From the NCBI GenBank assembly GCA_030737835.1, contig CM060857.1, positions 15,883,496-15,947,495 of the forward strand: a stretch of 64,000 nucleotides of DNA. Reading direction: 5' to 3'. The notes below the pieces were generated by a model. The model was not told the origin of the DNA, ran no database searches, and worked only from the letters and a program-made list of their open reading frames with translations. The stretch's first letter is position 1. The number at the start of each line of letters is the position of its first letter. Source of the stretch: Acorus gramineus (taxonomy: Eukaryota > Streptophyta > Magnoliopsida > Acorales > Acoraceae). The translations under genes and the position numbers were made by a program. Positions 33,981-46,289 of the stretch are shown here, in pieces.

Positions 33981-35520
33981 TTTTAAAAAAAATCTTAAAC
34001 AATCATGACATAATTAGAGAGTGATTCATAGATTGATTACCCCTAATTTAATCCAGATGCAAAAAAGAATGTCACATAAGATAATTTTTATAATATAATA
34101 ATAAAGAACATAGTAAAGTTATTTTTTTTGGCTTAAAAATAAAAACAAGGCACCTATGACAAATGAAAAACGCATGTCTTATGATGCGTGTGGTCGGCGA
34201 TTGTAAAATTGATTATCTACATAAATCTGAGTTTTAAAACTGATTCTATAGAAATCTCAATCCCCGCCCCCCAATTTTGAAAATTAAAGTTTGCAGGAGC
34301 AGCTTCTTATAAACGCAAAAGCTGTACAATTATACAACCAAATGCTGCCTTACAAAACTCTATATACTAATATGTTTGTATATTATTTTTATGTAAAACT
34401 ATATATATTGCATGGTTTATCAATGTAGTAAACATTGAACCGTTCATAGGAAAAATAACCATTTAAGATCAACAATTAAACCATCTTGAATTATGGCATG
34501 GTCATCACATGTAATAAATTTAGTAATTATTATAAATTGTAATTATTATTAATTTAAAAAAAAAAAAAATCAGTAAAAGTGATCTGGTTGGTTATGCAAA
34601 ACCATATGCCATTTTTTAATTTTATATATTGGTGGAAAATATTACACTCAGTCATTAAACACTTTTGAAGTCGGAACAGATTTAATTTTTTTTGAAATAA
34701 TAAATTGAATGCACACATTGTATATATTTTTTCTAATAGAACATATTTATACTCTAGGACTACATGAATATTTGAGTATATGGAGTCTTGGGTGTATATT
34801 TTGTACCCCTCAAATCTATATGCACACTCTCCCATTTACATGTTTCATTTAATAGATATCTAATTATTTAGAAATCTCATATATTTAACCCCTAAATAAT
34901 TTCTTTTGTAGCAAAATTTGGTATTTTTTTTACCAATGAAATCCTTGTGTATCTCTTTTGGTCACCCTCACCCCCTAGTATCCTTTATCATTTGTTCTCA
35001 TTCATCGCCCGATATCTCTTGTCGCTGAATCTTTCTCACCATTCGATGTCCTCATGGTCTAATCTCCCCTTGAGTGATTAAATATATTAGTTTTGAATGA
35101 AAACAGTGATTGAACGAGTTAGCTGAATGAAATTTTGTGAAAATGTTAATTGAATGTGCTCTTATAAAGTGGTTCTTAATGTCTAAAGATTGACATAATT
35201 GACTAGTTTTTCTTTTCATAAATTGTCTGCATAGTTTTTTTTTTTTTGAAAAACTTATAGGTATATCTATTCCAATCAAAATCAAAACAAACAATGTTCG
35301 AATGAGATTACAAGAGGGAGAAGAAAAAGTAGGGAAGAGAAAAATAAATAAGAGAAAAGAGAGGAGTTGGATGACCCTCAACTGCCCTCCCAAAAAAAAA
35401 AATAGTATCAACATTACAAATGTAAACAAGGTAGAGATTTGTCGACACACAGTTTATGCAAAAATCACATTTGTCGGCTTACTTAAAAACCTCTGCATCT
35501 ACCCCCACTAAAGATTGTAC
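33981..35520. other. AT-rich intergenic DNA, no gene seen
   Basis: Contains A and T homopolymers (near 34557-34570 and 35236-35247). No coding, RNA or clear transposon feature is supported. Confidence 0.5.
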
Positions 35521-35628
35521 TCCCTCACCACCGCCAATGACGCGCTCTTGCCCAACGTGACAGTCGTGCGTGAGCTCAAAATCGTCGCCGACAACTACTA
35601 CGACTACGACAACCCCTGGTACAGTTGA
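35521..35628 (+). pseudogene. Isolated GC-rich coding-like fragment
   Basis: A 36-codon stretch reads SLTTANDALLPNVTVVRELK then IVADNYYDYDNPWYS and a stop. It has strong C/G third-position use and sits alone in AT-rich DNA. It has no start codon, no neighbouring exon and no splice context. It looks like a broken piece of a real gene, but I do not recognise the family. Confidence 0.4.
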
Positions 35629-36002
35629 ACGCACTGTTGTCAATCCTCGCATGGGAATAGTCTGAGAGGCCGGAGTCCGGAGAGGTTCGTGTTGTTTAAG
35701 GGGGGTGGGTAGGCGGGTAACATGGGTTGAGGGGGTGATGAGTGTTAGGGGTGAATTAACTTTTTGAGTTATGTAGGGATGACTTGAGATTTATTTGACA
35801 CATGAAATCTCTTTATCGCTACGTAAGGGGTGAGAATATTAAAATAGTGAACATAATTTTCAATACATTTTTACGGGTAAGAATATTAAAAATATAATTG
35901 ATTGTACTGCCTATGTGTCTTATTGTTAGGTGTTTCTACTATAGAGGATCTGAACTCTATCCTGGGATCCTTCCTCTCCTTAAGTAAAACAAGAATTTTT
36001 TA

Positions 36003-37231
36003 GATGTCGTTTTGGTTGGGATGAAATTCAGCGCTTATCATACTTTATCCAAAATTTTAGCTCTTTTTTTGTTAAATAGTTGTTTGGTTGACCCCAAAAT
36101 AAGTACTTAAAATATCAGTTTCTAGTAAAAAAATCACAATTTATTTTTAGCCACTGAGATTGCACTTCTTTTTCCACTTCCGCATAAGAGACTAGCGAAA
36201 AGACTACTATACCCCTGCAATCCACCACATATTACCTAGATTATATAAGCCCTCTACCAGCCCCTCTCTCTATCTCCTCTCGTTAAAAATTCACCAAAAC
36301 CAAGCCGAACGAAAAGGGAAGAAACCTAGCCTCCGCTCCGGCGTCCAGTGATGCCGCCTCCGCCTCCTTTGCATCCCATCCTCCGACGTCGCCTCCCATC
36401 ACCTCCTCCTCTCCTCAGAAATCGCACAAATTTCGGCCTGGATTTCTCCACCCCATCTCAGGCGCTCGCCCTCCTCAACAAGTCCTGATCAGCACTCATC
36501 GAGACCACTCGTCGCGGTGGAGAACCTTGAACATGATCAACATAGGCGATGTCGACCTCTCCGGTGCGATCCTCTCAAACCCTAGGTCCACACCTACATC
36601 ACCCCTCCCGACCACGACTTCCTCCTCCGCCTGCATCATCCCCTCTGATGTCAATTGCATCGGAAGTTTGTTGAAGGGGTTTTCACATGATTTTAGTGTT
36701 TTTGTTTGTGGATTGTTTGATTTTTGTTGTTTCTGTTTGTGAATTTGTTTGGATTTGTCGTTTTCTATTGTGAATATGTTTGTTTTTTTTTTTTAATTGG
36801 GGAATGTCGTAATATTCACGCAAATTCTATTGTAGCATGATATGATATGCAGGTCTAGCACATGTCTCTTACATAGTTTTAAATATGTATAGATTTTCAT
36901 CTGGTTCTCCTAACTAATTAAATTGCAGTGATGTAGTACATGTATTTTAATCATCAAACCAAAGTATCTTTTTTTATATATAAATAGAAAAAATAAACAA
37001 ATTTTCAGGTTTTAACAAAACATTCAACACTTATTAAATGGACAGAAATACCCTCCTAATAAGCACATATGTTAAGTGGTCAACCAAACACACTTATCTA
37101 AATAACTGCATAATATTTTTCACTGAACCAAACACTTTTTTTCTGAACTCCTAAAGATTATCAGCATAACATATTTCTGCACTTATTAATCAATACCTAA
37201 AATCCGCATTCTGCCGCTGTCAAACGCCACC
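36003..37231. mobile_element. PIF/Harbinger-like non-autonomous element carrying gene-like DNA
   Basis: TTA lies on both sides (36000-36002 and 37232-37234). The ends are imperfect inverted repeats, left GATGTCGTTTTGG and right GGTGGCGTTTGAC. A further inverted pair, GTTTGGTTGACC, lies inside each end (near 36088 and 37076). The interior includes a TATA box, a CT-rich leader and a GC-rich open segment not typical of MITEs. A TTA target site and such ends fit PIF/Harbinger. No transposase is present. Confidence 0.5.
36351..36488 (+). pseudogene. Captured promoter and first-exon-like fragment inside the PIF-like element
   Basis: A TATA-like GATTATATAAGCCC at about 36238-36251 is followed by a CT-rich leader and an ATG at 36351. 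The frame has 45 codons, MPPPPPLHPILRRRLPS... to ...ALALLNKS, Pro- and Arg-rich at the start like an organelle transit peptide. Coding-like GC-rich DNA continues to about 36660 but in shifted frames with stops. The source gene is not recognised. Confidence 0.4.
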
Positions 37232-37242
37232 TTAATTTTTTT

Positions 37243-38617
37243 GGGTTAAAAGCATTTAAGTCCCTACAAATATGGGAAAACCCATATAAGTCCCTACTAA
37301 AATTGGGACAGACGTACTAGTCCCTTCAAACTCAGAAAAACCCAATTATCATCCCTGAGTTAAATTTCTATCCAAATTTAACGGAATATTCTCAAAATAT
37401 TCCATCACATATAATTGTGTAGACATTGAAGTCATCCCTGAGTTAAATTTCTAACCAAACTTAACGGAATATTCCCATAATATTCCATAACATATAATTG
37501 TGTAGACATTGAAGTCCTTATAAACAATCATAAAGATAAAATTACCCCTGAAAGACTTTTACATTAAATTGTGTACACATTACAGTTCCCGTAAACAATC
37601 ATAAAGACAAATTAGTACCTGGAAAAGATAAAATTGCTCCTGAAAGATTTTTATATTTAATTGGATAGACATTACAGTCCTTATAAATAATCGTAAAGAC
37701 AAATTGGTCCCTGTAAAAACAAAAAAGCCCTTGAAGGATTTTTACATTTAATTGAGCAGACATCACAATCCTTATTTACTTATAAACAATCATAAAGACA
37801 AATAATATAATTTTTTTATTTATTCTTTCATCTTTTATCCTATTGCTCACACTCCACCTAAAGAAGTACTGAATAATGCTCTTTTCTTTAAGTGTTTGCT
37901 TGCTTTGAAATACCTATACATGATTTTTCAAAATTTTTGTTTATTTACATTCATAACAGAGAGAATTCTAATAAACTCATTCCACTTTTTTTATTTCTCT
38001 ACAAACAAAAAGGCAAAAAGAATGCATTCTACTTATTAAAATTTTTTTTACATCCAAATTGAGATCTTCATGTGGAGTGTGAGCGATAGGATAGAAGATA
38101 AAAAAATAAAAAAATAAATTATATTATTTGTTTTTATGATTGTTTATAAGAGCTGTAATGTCTATACAATTAAATGTCAAAATCCTTCAAGGGTATTTTT
38201 ATCTTTTACAGTGACCAATTTGCCTTTACGATTATTTAAAAGTACTGTAATGTCTATTCGATTAAATGTAAAAGTCTTTCGGGGGCAATTTTGTCTTTTG
38301 CAGGGATTAATTTGTCTTTATGATTATTCATAGGAACTGCAATGTGTATACAATTTTGTGTAAAAGTCTTTTAAGGGTAATTTTATCTTTTAAATGAACT
38401 AATTTATCTTTATGACTGTTTATACGGATTTCAATATCTATACAATTATATATAATGAAATATTTTAAAAATATTCTGTTAAGTTTGAATAAAAATTTAA
38501 CTGAAAGATAATAATTAATTTTTTCTAAATTTTTAAGGATTCGTACGTTTGTCCTAATTTTAATAGGGACTTATATGAATTTTTCCATGTCAACAGCGAA
38601 TTAGATATCTTTGACCC
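37243..38617. mobile_element. Fold-back Mutator-like element with long inverted arms of tandem repeats
   Basis: The inverted arms are each over 500 bp (about 37243-37830 and 38030-38617), with GGGT(T/C)AAA at the tips. Flanking AATTTTTTT and AATTATTTT agree at 8 of 9 bases, like a Mutator target site. Each arm repeats units of about 100 bp containing AATCATAAAGACAAAT, GACATTACAG and TGAAAG/GGATTTTTA. The interior is AT-rich and has no transposase. A transcript would fold into a long hairpin. Confidence 0.75.
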
Positions 38618-38758
38618 AATTATTTTTTTTTTTATAGGGGTGGGACGAGTTACAGAGGTGGAATTGTGGAAACCCCCCACGCCATCTATTCAAGGGAGAA
38701 GCGCACGGTTTCGAGGGTGATAGGCATCCTATATTCTTTTCCCTTTTCTCGAGCGTTC

Positions 38759-41700
38759 ATGGAGGAAGAGACGGCCAAGGAAGCACCAACCAAGGTGGAG
38801 GACCAAACCCTAGATTCCATGGACGACACTGGCGACGACGGGATCGATAAGGCTTTCCAATGCTTCATTTGCTTGTAAGCTTCACATTTTCGGTATCACC
38901 GTTCGAGAATGTCTTTCGTTCATTTATGATCTGATTTTTATGCTATTCCGGTGGTCGCGTGTTTCGATTCACGGTGATTGGATTGAAGAACATGTAGTAG
39001 ATCGGATAAGTAGGCAACAAATCAAATATAACTCTTGAAAAATCTGTTTGCCTGTCATGAGTGGCAGACCCAGGATTTTTATAAAAAGGGTCTAACGTGA
39101 CTTACATAAATATTTTTTAAGGTTATATTATTATTTTTAAATTTTTTAATAATATATTAAAAAAAATGAAATAAGGACATTCATATAAAATATGTCATTG
39201 AATAATTAAAAAAAAATAATTATCACATTTTACAATGATATATCAAATTTCATATCGATTATTCAAAAAAAAATGTCAAAACATAAATTTAATAAACAAT
39301 ACATACATTTAAATTTGACATCGACGAGGTTTCATATTCTGAAAATGTTGAGTGGTAGAGTGTTGCTGTTTAAAGAATATGCATTGTTACACTCAGTTTT
39401 TTTTATAGTCCAAAATACAGTCCTATATACCTCGGTAGAAATTCAATAAAACATATACCTCATTAGACGATGTATATATCTCATTAAATATTTTCTTAAA
39501 TTTAAAAATGAGTTCAATTAACTCGAAATGGAGCGATGTATATTTTTTTTTATCAAATCATATACATCATTAAATGATGTTTACTATTTAAAAAAATGAA
39601 AATACGTGTGTTCTGAATTTTGGTTGATAAAAATGATCGAGTCTAACATTTTTCTTAAGAAATTTCATGTGTAGATGAGGTCATGACCTATGAGCTCAAT
39701 TAAAATCAATTAATTACAAAAAATAAAAGTATTTTAGAAAGAATAAAAAAGAAGGCAAAACCCAGGGGGGCTCATGCCCCCCCGGGCCCATGGTGGCTCC
39801 GCCACTGCCTGTCATACTTTGAAATGATTGATTTGGATGTATTTGTTAGTGATTAGGTCTTATGGATTAATTTGATTCGCTAAAACATGCTTTTGAATTT
39901 CTGTAATATGTATTTTTCAAATTCAACTTGCAAAATCTAACTCCACAATAATATATTTGGATGAAATATAAGAACCTAGATTTCTTTGAAACACCGCTAT
40001 TGTTGTGGGTGTACAATCTTGAATTATATTATTCAGTGTTATCGTTGATTACAATTTTTGTTTGTTTTGCAGAGATCTACTTTACAAGCCGGTTGTGCTG
40101 GGTAAAAAAATTAACAGCATTTCAGTGTTAAGAATGGTGTAACAATCACTTGGATTATGAATTTATGATGGAAATATTATTTTGACTTTTTATGTTTTTT
40201 TTCTTTGTAGCATGCGGTCATGTTTCTTGTTTCTGGTGTGCCCACATGTCTATGAAGGGCTGGGTACATTCTCATTGTCCGATTTGTAGGCAGACGTACA
40301 ATCACTTTCCCTATATCTGCAAATTGCTTCACTTGTTGCTTCTAAAAACACACCCAGTGATCTACAAAAGAAGGGAGAAACAAGTTCTGGGTATGCTCCA
40401 GAATATGTAGTAACATGTTTAGCATTACTGCATCATGTGTTCACATGTTCTGCATGTAGTATGAACTCTTTCTAATTTGGAGTATGCTGCCAATTTGATG
40501 CAAATATTCATGTAGTGTTTATTCAGCCGTTCAGTTTCCTTCTTGGTTTAATATATGTAGATTATGATTATAAAGCCTGATGTCTTTTTCCCCTTTTCCC
40601 TTTTTTCTTTTATTTTTTATTTTTCTTATTAGATATCAATTCGAAGAACAGTTCTTTGCTTTTGCTTTCATTCTGTTTTGATACTCATCATCTAGTTTTT
40701 TTATTACAACTTAGGGTATGGATACATGAATAATTATTAGTTTCTCTCAGTATCATTGTTATTCATTTTCCTTTGTTGGGTTCATCTGATGTATGTAGAC
40801 TGTGGGGCTAATTATCAAGAGAGTAAAAGGAATATTATAAGATTCACATCCAGATAAAAGGAAATGAGGCACCTATGTCTTTAATATGGTCCGGTCAGTG
40901 ATTTCACAATCAATGTTTATAAGGAAAGTATAGATGTGGAGATGGATAGAGAAGATAAATAAGAATGCATGGAAGAGATGGGAACGGCATGCTGAATGGG
41001 GGAGAAGAAAGATGGGAAAGAGAAGAAAGTACAGGAGGGCTGAGATGATAGGAGGAATAAGTTTTCACGAGCAATAATGGAATCCATTTGATGGTTCATT
41101 CTCCAGTCAAATAATAAAGTACACATTTAATAGGACTTTGAACATAATTTGTGTAGCTACCTAAACAACTGCAACCCCATTCCACCAACCTTTATGAAAT
41201 TTATATGATTATACACAATACCATTATAAAAATATTTAGTGACAGTACATATTCATATCGTTTTTCTATTCCATGATATTGCTACATGTATTCTTGAAGA
41301 AAGGTTTTCTCCTCATTTACTCCATAATCGAATGGACCAAGAGGTTCAAACCTTGATCCTTCTGTTTTTTGTTTCATCTTATATATTCCAATAGAAAATT
41401 TGTACCACACTAAATTTGTAAAATTGCATCACAGAAATAAATGGGATTGATTCTTCTTTAGTCACATGCATAACATATAATGGTTATTCACCATTCAGTA
41501 CTTTTTTCTTCCGTGACCATCACATGTCAATGTCTATTTCTCTGTGAACTGACTAATTTACTTAAATGATTACACATTCTTTGTTATAGACACTGTAGTG
41601 CTTATATTTCAGTCTAAGTTTTTTCTTTATTTTGCACAGCTCCGTAACACCATATCCATATCTTCTTGGGTACACAATACTAGTGTGCATTCTAAAATTC

Positions 41701-44700
41701 CAACGGGAATTGATGTTTTCATATCTTAAAATTTTCCCTTGGACCATCAAATGGTGCTTTCTTATTCTCCTTGCTCTTGGTTGTTAGTAGCATGCCTGAC
41801 ATGGCTTATCAATATACATCGGAGTGTTTGTTGTGTTATGTGTTTATATGTATCAATTAAATACTTCTGAGTGATCTTGGTTGGCTCAAAGCTGTCAGAG
41901 AACATACAATGTTCATGTTACAAGCATGTTTCTCATCATTATCTATGAGATTGAGATCCCATTGCTTATATTTGGTTTCTTTTATCTTGCATATATCATG
42001 TCTATATTATGGATGCAACTGTTTCAATGTTCTGATATCTTAAGGTAATCAATTAGTCACTAAATCCAATTAGCATTACTGTGATGTTGTAATGGCCGAC
42101 ATACTTTTCTTGTCTCAGAGGAAGAAAAGAAAAACGAATGTTTTTCACCCCAGCTTGTTGATGGTCTGATTATCAAGACAGGGCGTGAACTTGCTGGTGA
42201 GGAATCAAAGCTCCTCTTCCATTCTGTTTCTATATATGCTTCCGCTTGGATTAGCTTGTACTTATGTAATATTTCATATGAAATATACTGCTGCCACCTT
42301 GAAAGCAAAGATGATCTATTTTATGATACCTGTACTGCTTTGACATTTTTTCTATTAATTGATGGGAATCAACAAAAATCGTAATGTTTTGACAAAGAGT
42401 AACTTGACAGAGAATGCTTCTGAAAATGGAACCTCCAAGCAAATTTCAATCACTGATGTACTTTGTACTGCATGCAAGAAGATGCTCTTTCGACCAGCAG
42501 TTCTCAATTGTGGTCATGGTATATTTTGTGCTCTTATGCTTGCAATGTTAAAGTGGATGCCATTTTATACAAGGATTTACACTGTCTTCTGATTTTCTTA
42601 TTGTACAGTATACTGTGAAGATTGTGTTCACACCCTGGTAAGTGGAGCCCTCAGATGCCAAGTCTGTCAAAGCTGTCATCCTGGGGGGTTCCCTAAGGTT
42701 TGCCTCATTTTGGATAATTTTTTGGAGGAACATTTTCCAGAAGAATATGCTCGGAGAAAAGATGCAGTTCAGCTCCAACAACATCATGCACGTCATGCTG
42801 GTACATCTACATATAATATGCCTAATGACAAATGCTTTATTTGAATGCATCGATTTTTTTATACTTTCCGGTTCAACTTATTCTTCATGCTAGCATAAGT
42901 AGTCTAGAAATGGCATGACAATTTTTTGGCTTGACATCAGTTGTTTATTTTTGGAATTTGAAGTAACCTATTTGAAGAAATATGATTGCATGGCACTTTC
43001 TTTCTCTGCTTAAATTCAACAATATTTTGGTCATTTCCAGAAAGATATGTTCTTATGGAGTTACCACCAACATATATGTTAGCCTTTTGATCTACAAATA
43101 AGGAATAACAGCTTGCTGGTAGTTGTATGTTGTTAACTATTGGTGTACCATGATATAAATTCATCATGCAAGATACGCATTGCTGAATTCAGAACTAGAC
43201 ATCATGCCAAACGTCCTTTAATACTTTTTGTTGGACATAGATATGAACATGGCCCTTTGCAAATACTTCTTGTTTTTTATAGTTTAGTATCAAGGATGTC
43301 CCCTCTAGGCCTATTGGACTGCTTCCCTTTTGGGCTTTGGCTTAATAGAATTTGATCCAATAGAAATTTTCATGAAAGATCTAGAAGACTACATAGAATT
43401 TTCTGTGGATGTGTATAGATTTTGAATAGATGCAAATTGGAACATGTAAAATTTTATATACTTCTCTTAGCTATTAGGCAATTTAAATTTCCCCCATCCT
43501 CTGTAGTGTCATGTTCCCTCATTTCCAATTAAAAAGTTGTGGGCAAGGCTTATTTATTGTACTAAACTCTCTGACTCGTAGTGAAATCTTGAGCAGCTTG
43601 ATCGAAGTGACATCCTCTCTCTTGTTTGTGTATGGTTGGATCAAACGGTAGCTTTAATGTGGGGGAGCTTGAGGTTATGGATTTTGTGGGAAGGACACCT
43701 GAAAATTTGAAGAGGGCCATGTTGGGTTGTTACATGGTTCTTTAGTTGAGCTAAGGGTCAAGTCCGTGTCATTAGATTAATACATTATTTAAAGATGGAC
43801 TGTATTTTAATCTCAATTCACTTGGTTCCATGTTGATCACCATATTTTGGACAGCCAAAATGCATCATCACTAGGGACTAGCCATTTGATTTTATAACAA
43901 TGACAGCATTCATAATGATTTTGCTTGAAAAAGAGGGTGTGATCTGAACCGTCTTCCATCTAGTTATTCATATGCACCTCTTTTATGGAAAAACATGTCG
44001 TTTCTTTTTTGAAGTTTGAAACCTTAAAATGAAGATCTACTCTTCTTTTTTTCTTTTTTTTTTAATTTTACATCCATCAACATAAACTATTTGTAGTTAA
44101 TTACTTGCATGTCTCAAAGAATGTTCTATGTTCCTTCTTTATTGACATTTCCACGTGCTGGATGCTTTATCTTTTGAATGAGATGCTTATGTTTATATCC
44201 ATATGAGAGATCTCTGGCATGTGGCACTTATGTTTCACATTGTATGTTTTGGCAACTTTCCTTGCCCTAGTAGAATTCTGGTCAGCTTGCCTATGGAAAG
44301 ATTCAACGTTATCCAAATTATTCCTGTTTAGATATCATCATTGCCTAGATCAAAATCAATGGAAACTTTTCTTGGTAGATGGAAAGAATGTGATTTGTAT
44401 GTGATTTTGGTTTCATGCATGTTCTACTCCATGTATAGTTGTATACATGTATGTGATATCAAATTACAATGTTTCTATGAGTTTTCAATACCAAATTTTA
44501 GGGTGACATCTTTTGAGCCAGGTGCATGCATAAGATGTAGAATCTATCTGCTGATGACAGAAGTTGATGTGTGTTATCCTAGGTGAATCACAAAATGAAA
44601 AAGGCAGCACCAATTCAGCACAGAAGGATGGCTTATTGCAGACAAATGGCATATTAGAATTCGCTGCTCACATTGGAGTTGGTTGTGATTCGTGTGGGGT

Positions 44701-45458
44701 ACATACTCATACAATGTTATATTTTCCATATGTGATGAATTATACAACATGCTACTTCCTGGGTGACAGAGTTACTTGTGTCTCGAGCTATGCAAAAATT
44801 TAGTGTACTGCGAGTTGAGACTGTTTTCTTGAAAATCATATTATTAATATAAAATAAATAATTTGTATCAAATGAAACTCATTTTAAAAGACACCTTTAT
44901 CCATCCTTTTTTTTCATGTACTGTATTTGGATGGATGATGTAGGCCTTGTTGGGGGCACCATGTTAGAAACATTTTAACATCAATGTCTTAATGGTAATA
45001 GAATAGGGAATTAACATGAATGTGTGGTTGATGATTGTGTTCAACCCTTGGTCCAATTTGTTGCCACTTCAGGAACTACTTGTTTATCATATTGGGTTCA
45101 TATGTTCATGCATTCACACTCCATTGTTTTATAGGTTTTCTGATTGTTTGATGGCCTACTAAAATCAATATCTCCAACTGACTGTTTGAGGTTTGTATAT
45201 CTGCAGGTTTTGCCGATGACGGGGAAGAGATACAAATGCATAGACTGTGTGGAGAGTATTGGTTTTGATCTATGCGGAGATTGTTACGAGAGTTGCTCTA
45301 AGCTTCCAGGTCGATTCAATCAACAGCACACCCCGGACCACAGGTTTGAACTTGACTGGTCACATTATGGTGTGGTAATACAGAGTGCAGGACATACTGA
45401 GATTGTATTACACCATGAAGAGGAAGTTGATGAAGATCTAAATGATCCAGTCCCTTAG
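38759..45458 (+). CDS. PRT1: PRT1-type E3 ubiquitin ligase (two RING fingers and a ZZ finger)
   Basis: Eight exons: 38759-38874, 40073-40101, 40211-40390, 42119-42196, 42411-42518, 42609-42800, 44583-44698 and 45207-45458. All junctions are GT-AG and in phase, giving 356 residues. RING 1 has C35, C38, C50, H52, C55, C58, C71 and C74. RING 2 has C153, C156, C168, H170, C173, C176, C187 and C190. The ZZ finger spans C269 to about H318, with the NQQHTPDH motif. This order is that of Arabidopsis PRT1, the plant N-degron ligase for proteins with aromatic N-terminal residues. It is somewhat shorter than the roughly 410-residue Arabidopsis protein, mainly in the linker and tail. Exon 2 is only 29 nt. 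Intron 1 holds a transposon. The intron 4 acceptor (42410) has a weak pyrimidine tract, so that junction is the least certain. Confidence 0.93.
39059..39806. mobile_element. Mutator-like element inserted in PRT1 intron 1
   Basis: Perfect 9-bp target duplication GCCTGTCAT (39050-39058 and 39807-39815). The ends are imperfect inverted repeats, GAGTGGCAGACCCAGG on the left and AGTGGCGGAGCCACC reading in from the right. The right end is strongly GC-rich (CCCCCCCGGGCCC). The interior of 748 bp is AT-rich and carries no transposase, so it is non-autonomous. Confidence 0.82.
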
Positions 45459-45640
45459 CCTAAAAACCAATAGGTTGATGTAAAGGCAAACATTTATAAA
45501 CTAAACAGAGGGTCAAAAGTGGGGTTGGGTGTAAAATCACTTGGTGAGAATATTAAGGTCATGTTTGTTGCAGCTTTAGTTTACCAGTCACAGATAATAG
45601 CATATAGATTATATATTTCAACTTTTCTAATAAACACTTA

Positions 45641-45964
45641 GGCGCCGTTTGGTTGCGCGTTTGGGCACGATTTTGCTTTTTGAAAAGCTGAAAAGCTAAA
45701 ATTGTGCAGTCAAACGAGGCAGATTTTTGCAGAATCGGAAGCTGGATTCCTTTTAATTTTCCCCTCGAAATATGTGTTTTAAAAAGCTCAGAAACAACGT
45801 TTTTTTTGTCAGAATCGATTTTTTGAATTGAAAAGCAACTTTCTCTGTCAAACATTAAATTCCAATTAAAAAAAAGCATCCTAAAAAAGTCAAGGTCTAA
45901 AATCATCTTAAAAAGCAGTTTTATTCTAAAAGCTACTTTTCAATCTGTGTTTCCAAACGGACCC
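45641..45964. mobile_element. Tourist-like MITE (PIF/Harbinger), 324 bp
   Basis: TTA duplications at 45638-45640 and 45965-45967 flank ends GGCGCCGTTTGG and GGGTCCGTTTGG (10 of 12 bases the same as inverted repeats). These are classic Tourist termini. The interior is non-coding and partly self-complementary (GAAAAGC/GCTTTTC). It lies about 180 bp downstream of the PRT1 stop codon, so it may lie within or next to the 3' untranslated region. Confidence 0.85.
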
Positions 45965-45968
45965 TTAG

Positions 45969-46285
45969 ACATGTTTGTTGTAATTATTAAAAAATGGTGA
46001 GTAAGCAGTAGTAGATGTTTGTTAGATTAAGTTATAAAATAATTTTTACTTTGTAATTGTTAAAAATATCCCTCGTGTTAATGTCTCGGAAGAGAAGAAG
46101 AGTTTGAGATAAAATGAAAGAACACGTCATTAGTAAAAAAGTTAAGGGCATTGGTGTTTAATATAATATTATTTAAAACACTTATAAGCTATAATCTCAT
46201 AAGCACTAACTATCCAGTCTTCAAATTCTGATTTTGTAAAGTTATTTTTAGTTTAATAAGTTTCAATAAATTTAAACAAACATGT
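45969..46285. mobile_element. Possible MITE with ACATGTTTGTT ends
   Basis: ACATGTTTGTT (45969-45979) and AACAAACATGT (46275-46285) are a perfect 11-bp inverted pair. The interior is AT-rich. Similar CATGTTTGTT sequence occurs near 45560 and at the end of the window near 63891. No target duplication was fixed. Confidence 0.45.
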
Positions 46286-46289
46286 AACA

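Noticed and set aside
42197-42388. Read-through of PRT1 intron 4
   Set aside because: The frame stays open for about 60 codons by chance but ends in a stop before the second RING; the spliced form fits the family.
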